From NCBI GenBank assembly GCA_035295665.1, contig DATGIQ010000259.1:1-11330 (forward strand): a DNA stretch of 11,330 nucleotides, read 5' to 3'. The DNA is from DATGIQ01 sp035295665. GTDB taxonomy: Bacteria > Planctomycetota > Planctomycetia > Gemmatales > Gemmataceae. This document shows, in pieces, positions 6,607-11,330 of this stretch (the first letter of the stretch is position 1; the number at the start of each line of letters is the position of its first letter). Made by a program: the position numbers and the translations under genes. The notes below the pieces were generated by a model. It worked only from the letters and a program-made list of their open reading frames with translations. It made no database searches and was not told the origin of the DNA.

Positions 6607-7330
6607 TCACGGAAAAGTATGGCTGCCGAGCAGGTAAAGCATGGGCAACAGAAAAATCCACACCGTATCGACGAAGTGCCAGTAGAGTGCCGTTACATCC
6701 ACCGGCGAATAATAGGCGGGCGAGAAGTGGCCGCGCCAGGCCAGAATGAGCATCGTCAGCACCGCCGCGATGCCCAAGGTTACGTGGAGGCCGTGGAGTC
6801 CCGTCATGATCCAGTAAAACATCAGGAACAATTCGACCTGGGGTACCTGCTCCGCGCGCAGGCCCTCCTTCTCAATCCATTCCTCCGGGTCAAAACGCCA
6901 ACCCGGGATCAGGTTATCCCGGTAATCCAGGTAGTACTCCAATCCCTTCAAGGCCAAGAACAAGAGGCCCAGGAGCGCGGTCAAGCCGAGACAAACAAGC
7001 AGCTCCTTGCGGCGCGCCAGCTTGACGTAATGCACCGCAAGCACCATGAACAGGCTGCTGACCAAGAGCACCACCGTATTCGTGCCGCCAATGATCCAGT
7101 TCAGCTTGATGCTCGCCTTTTCAAAGGCCTCCTCGTAGAGGTAGCGGTAAGCCCCAAGCCCCAGGAACAGGCTGCCGAAGAACATGACTTCGGTGGCCAG
7201 GAAGATCCACATTCCCAGAGAGGCGGCCTCGTGCTGCTGATCGAGATCGCGAAACTGTTCTTCAAGCCGGTGGCGGACCAGGACCGATTGATCGAGGACC
7301 GCCCGCTCCTCCGGCGTCAGGATGGCTGAT

Positions 7331-7341
<11 letters not shown>
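6607..7341 (-). CDS. ctaE: Cytochrome c oxidase subunit III
   Basis: 244 residues from the ATG at 7341. The family is shown by GMWIFLATEVMFFGSLF (43-59, with E51 in the conserved first-helix position), ALKGLEY at 130-136, GLHGLHV at 181-187 and the terminal YWHFVDTVWIFLL motif (220-232). Five membrane helices are evident, at about 42-63, 83-105, 114-132, 170-200 and 218-238. The polar 140-168 region is a charged loop between helices. Subunit III binds no metal but stabilises subunit I and supports proton uptake through the D channel. The open frame extends 44 codons further upstream, but those codons lie within the subunit I gene and are Arg/Pro-rich junk, so the ATG overlapping the subunit I stop by 11 bases is preferred; GGAG lies about 11 bases before it. 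This overlap suggests translational coupling. Confidence 0.93.
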
Positions 7342-8976
<1,635 letters not shown>

Positions 8977-8980
<4 letters not shown>

Positions 8981-9984
8981 GGCTTCTCCTTCGTGGGGTT
9001 AATCGGCGGCGTCGTGACGGGCGGTGGATAACTTTCGACACGCGGCGGCGTTTGGCCTCGTCCCAACGCCTTGATGAAGGCGATGAGCTCAATGATTTCC
9101 TCTTCGCTCACTTGTCCCTTGAAGCTGGGCATGAGGTTCTGCCAACCCGCGACAATTTTGGCGCCGGGATAGAGAATCGATTCGCGGATATACCCCTCGT
9201 CCGCAATCACGGACTCCGCGTTGTTCAGCCGGACCCGGCTGCCGTAGAGGTTTTCCAGCACGGGGGCGCGGGCATGTTCGTCGGCGCTGTGACAACTGAT
9301 GCAGCGGTACTTGAGGAAGACCTTCCGCCCTTCCAGCGCCAAGGAGCCTTCGGAATGGCTATTGAGCCATTCCTGGTAATCGGCCGGCTTCAGGACATAG
9401 ACCGTGCCGACCATGCCGGCGTGGTTGGTGCCACAGTACTGGGAGCAGAACAAATGGTAAGTGCCCGCCACCGTCGGCTGAAACCAGGTCGACGTGTACC
9501 GGTCAGGAAGGACGTCCATATGAACCCGGAAATCGGGCACAAAAAAGCTATGGATCACATCTTCCGAGGTCAGCAGCACCTTGATCGGACGACCGATGGG
9601 GACGTGCAGCTCATTGATTTCACGCTGTCCCTCGGGGTGCTGGAATTTCCACATCCACTGCTTTCCCTGGCCGTAAATCACCGTGGCATCATCAGGGGCA
9701 CGGTAGGCACCGAAATAAATGGTCGCTCCCCAGACAAAAAAGACCATGAAGATCCCCACAGGAGTGAGCGTCCAAAAAAGTTCCAGCGGAACGTTGGTGC
9801 GCACCGATGGCAGGGGCAAGTGGCCGGGCCGGCGGCGGTAGCGAATCGAGAAGTAGATGAGCAGGAAGGCAACGAGCAGGCCAACCGAGCCGCACACCGA
9901 GATAAGGAAGTACAAGAAGATATCGACATCCCGGGCGGTCGTCGACGCTTCCTGCGGGAACCAGATAATGTTGTCAGCAAACAT
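8977..9984 (-). CDS. ctaC: Cytochrome c oxidase subunit II fused to a cytochrome c domain (caa3 type)
   Basis: 335 residues. Two membrane helices (about 22-46 and 68-92) form the hairpin of subunit II, without an obvious cleavable signal peptide. The periplasmic cupredoxin domain (about 100-200) has the CuA set H145, C180, C184, H188 and M191 (CSQYCGTNHAGM), plus the QWMWKFQHPEG aromatic region (109-119) that guides electron entry. The second residue after C180 is Gln rather than the usual Glu. A mono-heme cytochrome c domain follows (about 212-310): CISCH at 228-232 binds the heme, and M285 in LMPSF is the likely axial ligand. The tail 311-335 is Pro-rich. Electrons therefore pass cytochrome c domain to CuA to heme a in subunit I. 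It begins 3 bases after the SCO gene stop, and its own stop overlaps the subunit I start. Confidence 0.95.
8986..8991 (-). promoter_or_regulatory. Ribosome binding site deciding the GTG start of subunit I
   Basis: AAGGAG on the - strand is 5 bases before the GTG at 8980. It lies inside the last codons of the subunit II gene, so initiation there is coupled to subunit II termination. Confidence 0.7.
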
Positions 9985-9987
9985 GGT

Positions 9988-10812
9988 TCATCCACTCGCA
10001 GCGCCGCCTTGCAGCGCTTTGCGGTGCTCCTGCCGCCATAGCACAGCAAGAAGAATTCCGATGGCCAGAACCGTCAACACACCCCCCGCGCGGATGAAGT
10101 TCATTACGGCCGCGCCGTATTTCCCCTCGGTCGGGTCATAATGGAAGCAGAACAGCAAGACCTGGTCCACGGGCGAACCGATCGTTCCGTGCGCCGCCTC
10201 GACCAGTCCCAGGCGCACATCACGGGGGGAATAACTAATGTCGTAAAAGTAACGGGCAATCTTTCCGGAGGGCGTGAGCACCATGATGCCGCTTGCATGG
10301 GCAAACTGATCGTTGCGCGCGTCATAGCGGTAATGGAAGCCGACTGCGTCGGTCAGCCGATCGATCGACGCCTGCTCCCCGGTAAGGAAGTGCCATCCCG
10401 TCTCCGCACCGGGCCTTCCATAGCGCTCCAGGTACGTCTTCCGCTTGGCGGCTGCCATGGCCGGTGTTTCTCGCGCATCAAAACTCACGGTGACGACGTT
10501 GAAGTCCTTGCCCATTTCCAACGGCACATCGAGCAGAGCGCGGACCAACCCATTCAACACCTGCGTACACAGCATCGGGCAACGGTAGTAAGCCAGGACA
10601 AGAATGACTGGCTTGTTGCCGAAGTATTCTCCCAGCTTCTTGGTCCGCCCGGCTTCGTCCCGGAACTCGGCGTCCAGAGGAACCTGCTCATTCAGCCGTT
10701 GATCAAAGCGCACACCCTGCAGCGACGATGGCAACTGCGCCAAGCCCGGTCCGGCAAAGGCTGCCAGGAGCGGCAGAGGCAGAACCCATCGTTTCACGAA
10801 ACCGCTAATCAT
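9988..10812 (-). CDS. SCO1/SenC-type copper chaperone for cytochrome oxidase CuA assembly
   Basis: 274 residues. An N-terminal signal sequence (about 1-25, ending GPGLAQ) exports a thioredoxin-fold domain (about 35-225). The copper-binding residues of the family are visible: C78 and C82 in YYRCPMLC, and H172 in QFAHASG. A second hydrophobic segment at 241-259 anchors the C-terminus in the membrane, an arrangement differing from the N-terminal anchor of mitochondrial and many proteobacterial SCO proteins. The FCFHYDP segment (221-227) before that helix adds another Cys and His. SCO proteins deliver copper to, or reduce, the CuA cysteines of subunit II, and the next gene is subunit II, 3 bases away. 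The ATG overlaps the stop of the preceding gene by 8 bases, with AGAGGG (10820-10825) 7 bases upstream of it. Confidence 0.92.
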   Translation of the reverse strand: MISGFVKRWVLPLPLLAAFAGPGLAQLPSSLQGVRFDQRLNEQVPLDAEFRDEAGRTKKLGEYFGNKPVILVLAYYRCPMLCTQVLNGLVRALLDVPLEMGKDFNVVTVSFDARETPAMAAAKRKTYLERYGRPGAETGWHFLTGEQASIDRLTDAVGFHYRYDARNDQFAHASGIMVLTPSGKIARYFYDISYSPRDVRLGLVEAAHGTIGSPVDQVLLFCFHYDPTEGKYGAAVMNFIRAGGVLTVLAIGILLAVLWRQEHRKALQGGAASG

Positions 10813-11326
10813 GCTTCATCCCTCTGAACATGCGCCCGGAGTTGGACTCCCCGGCGTCGACAAGGCCGTTCTGCCGCCGTGCTTGATCAGTTGTCGGCTG
10901 ATTGGTGCGAGCCGGCAGCTTGCCGGCCAGGAAATCCATCGCCCGATCGATGGGGATATGAACGTAGTCTTCTTCGGTGGAACCGTAGCTGTGCAGCCGG
11001 GCTTCCTTCCCTTCCTCCCGGAGGTAGACGTTGCCTTTCTCAATCCCCGCCATGCGGTTGACCTGTTCGAGCCGGGGTTCGGGCGGCAAAGATTCCGCAT
11101 GGGTGGAAGCCAATGGATAATTGGAACGCTTGATCACGTCCTGGTAATCCTGATAGCTGTAGAAAAAGCGCAGGACCACCGCGTGGACGATCGCGGCGAA
11201 GACCATGGCTCCAATGATAATGCCGAGGATCCAGCGAAAACTGGCGTCGGAATGCTCATGGCGTACCTCGGCATGCAGCAACCCGCCCGGCGGTTGGCCA
11301 TCGCCCTCCGCGGGATGAGCCGCCAC
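10805..11326 (-). CDS. Conserved one-TM protein of ACIII/caa3 oxidase clusters, start near window edge
   Basis: 173 residues if the GTG at 11326 is the start; the frame remains open to the window end, so a few N-terminal residues may be missing. The first ~30 residues are polar, followed by one membrane helix (about 31-54) and a soluble C-terminal part. The pattern of a YPLA segment, SLPPEPRLE (79-87), a short region ending in an LHSYG motif (111-115) and YVHIPIDRAMDFL (121-133) recalls small uncharacterised proteins encoded between alternative complex III genes and SCO/oxidase genes in planctomycetes, acidobacteria and verrucomicrobia. No redox motif (no CxxCH) is present. Position as the most upstream visible gene, overlapping the SCO start by 8 bases, suggests a role in assembly or in docking the oxidase to its partner complex; this is inference. 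The last ~35 residues are low-complexity and probably disordered. Confidence 0.75.
   Translation of the reverse strand: MAAHPAEGDGQPPGGLLHAEVRHEHSDASFRWILGIIIGAMVFAAIVHAVVLRFFYSYQDYQDVIKRSNYPLASTHAESLPPEPRLEQVNRMAGIEKGNVYLREEGKEARLHSYGSTEEDYVHIPIDRAMDFLAGKLPARTNQPTTDQARRQNGLVDAGESNSGRMFRGMKHD
10820..10825 (-). promoter_or_regulatory. Ribosome binding site of the SCO gene
   Basis: AGAGGG on the - strand is 7 bases before the ATG at 10812 and lies within the end of the preceding gene. It supports this start, which overlaps the upstream stop (CATGATTAG). Confidence 0.6.
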
Positions 11327-11330
11327 GGTC

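Noticed and set aside
9052..10041. 329-codon open frame opposite subunit II, and similar ones at 6571-7329, 7322-8092, 8192-8884 and 10141-10827 on +
   Set aside because: These are antisense shadows of highly conserved oxidase genes. Their sequences are rich in Arg, Gln, Asp and His without fold patterns.

Overview
The window looks like part of a high-GC bacterial chromosome, most likely from a planctomycete and possibly an acidobacterium or relative. The lineage is inferred from two things: a caa3-type oxidase operon of the kind that follows alternative complex III (ACIII) in those phyla, and an acidic, lysine-free beta-helix-like surface protein. No rRNA or other lineage marker is present. 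No tRNA, CRISPR array, insertion sequence or phage gene was seen.

Left part (1-5789, + strand). The window opens inside the 3' end of a probable secreted beta-solenoid protein (2-445). A 522-base gap (446-967) follows. It holds no convincing gene but two strong inverted repeats: a 16-bp hairpin at 552-589, and a very long, imperfect 44-bp-arm hairpin at 806-908. In both, every non-Watson-Crick position that can be rescued is a G.U pair on the + strand. Next come a multi-pass membrane protein of the lysylphosphatidylglycerol-synthase TM/UPF0104 family (968-1975), a classical short-chain dehydrogenase with a long C-terminal tail (2213-3397), and a glycogen-debranching-type six-hairpin glycosidase (3543-5789). 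A bulged hairpin (3456-3510) sits in the leader of the glycosidase gene.

Right part (5901-11330, - strand). This is a compact respiratory operon read right to left: a one-TM conserved protein typical of ACIII/caa3 clusters (edge of window), a SCO1/SenC copper chaperone, cytochrome c oxidase subunit II with a fused cytochrome c domain, subunit I, subunit III, the small subunit IV, and a small three-helix membrane protein with a proline-rich tail. Genes overlap or are separated by at most 34 bases, so they are probably co-transcribed and translationally coupled. Subunit I carries YSHPAVY in place of GHPEVY, which places it in the A2 heme-copper oxidase family, while its D-channel Asp/Asn and K-channel Lys are retained.

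The two gene sets converge at 5790-5900, a short gap with a perfect 12-bp palindrome and a small hairpin but no U-tract terminator. How they work together: the - strand set assembles a copper-heme terminal oxidase (SCO loads CuA, subunits I-IV form the enzyme, and the fused cytochrome c accepts electrons, probably from an upstream ACIII). The + strand genes are not obviously one pathway, but the dehydrogenase and debranching enzyme may form a carbohydrate/stress locus.
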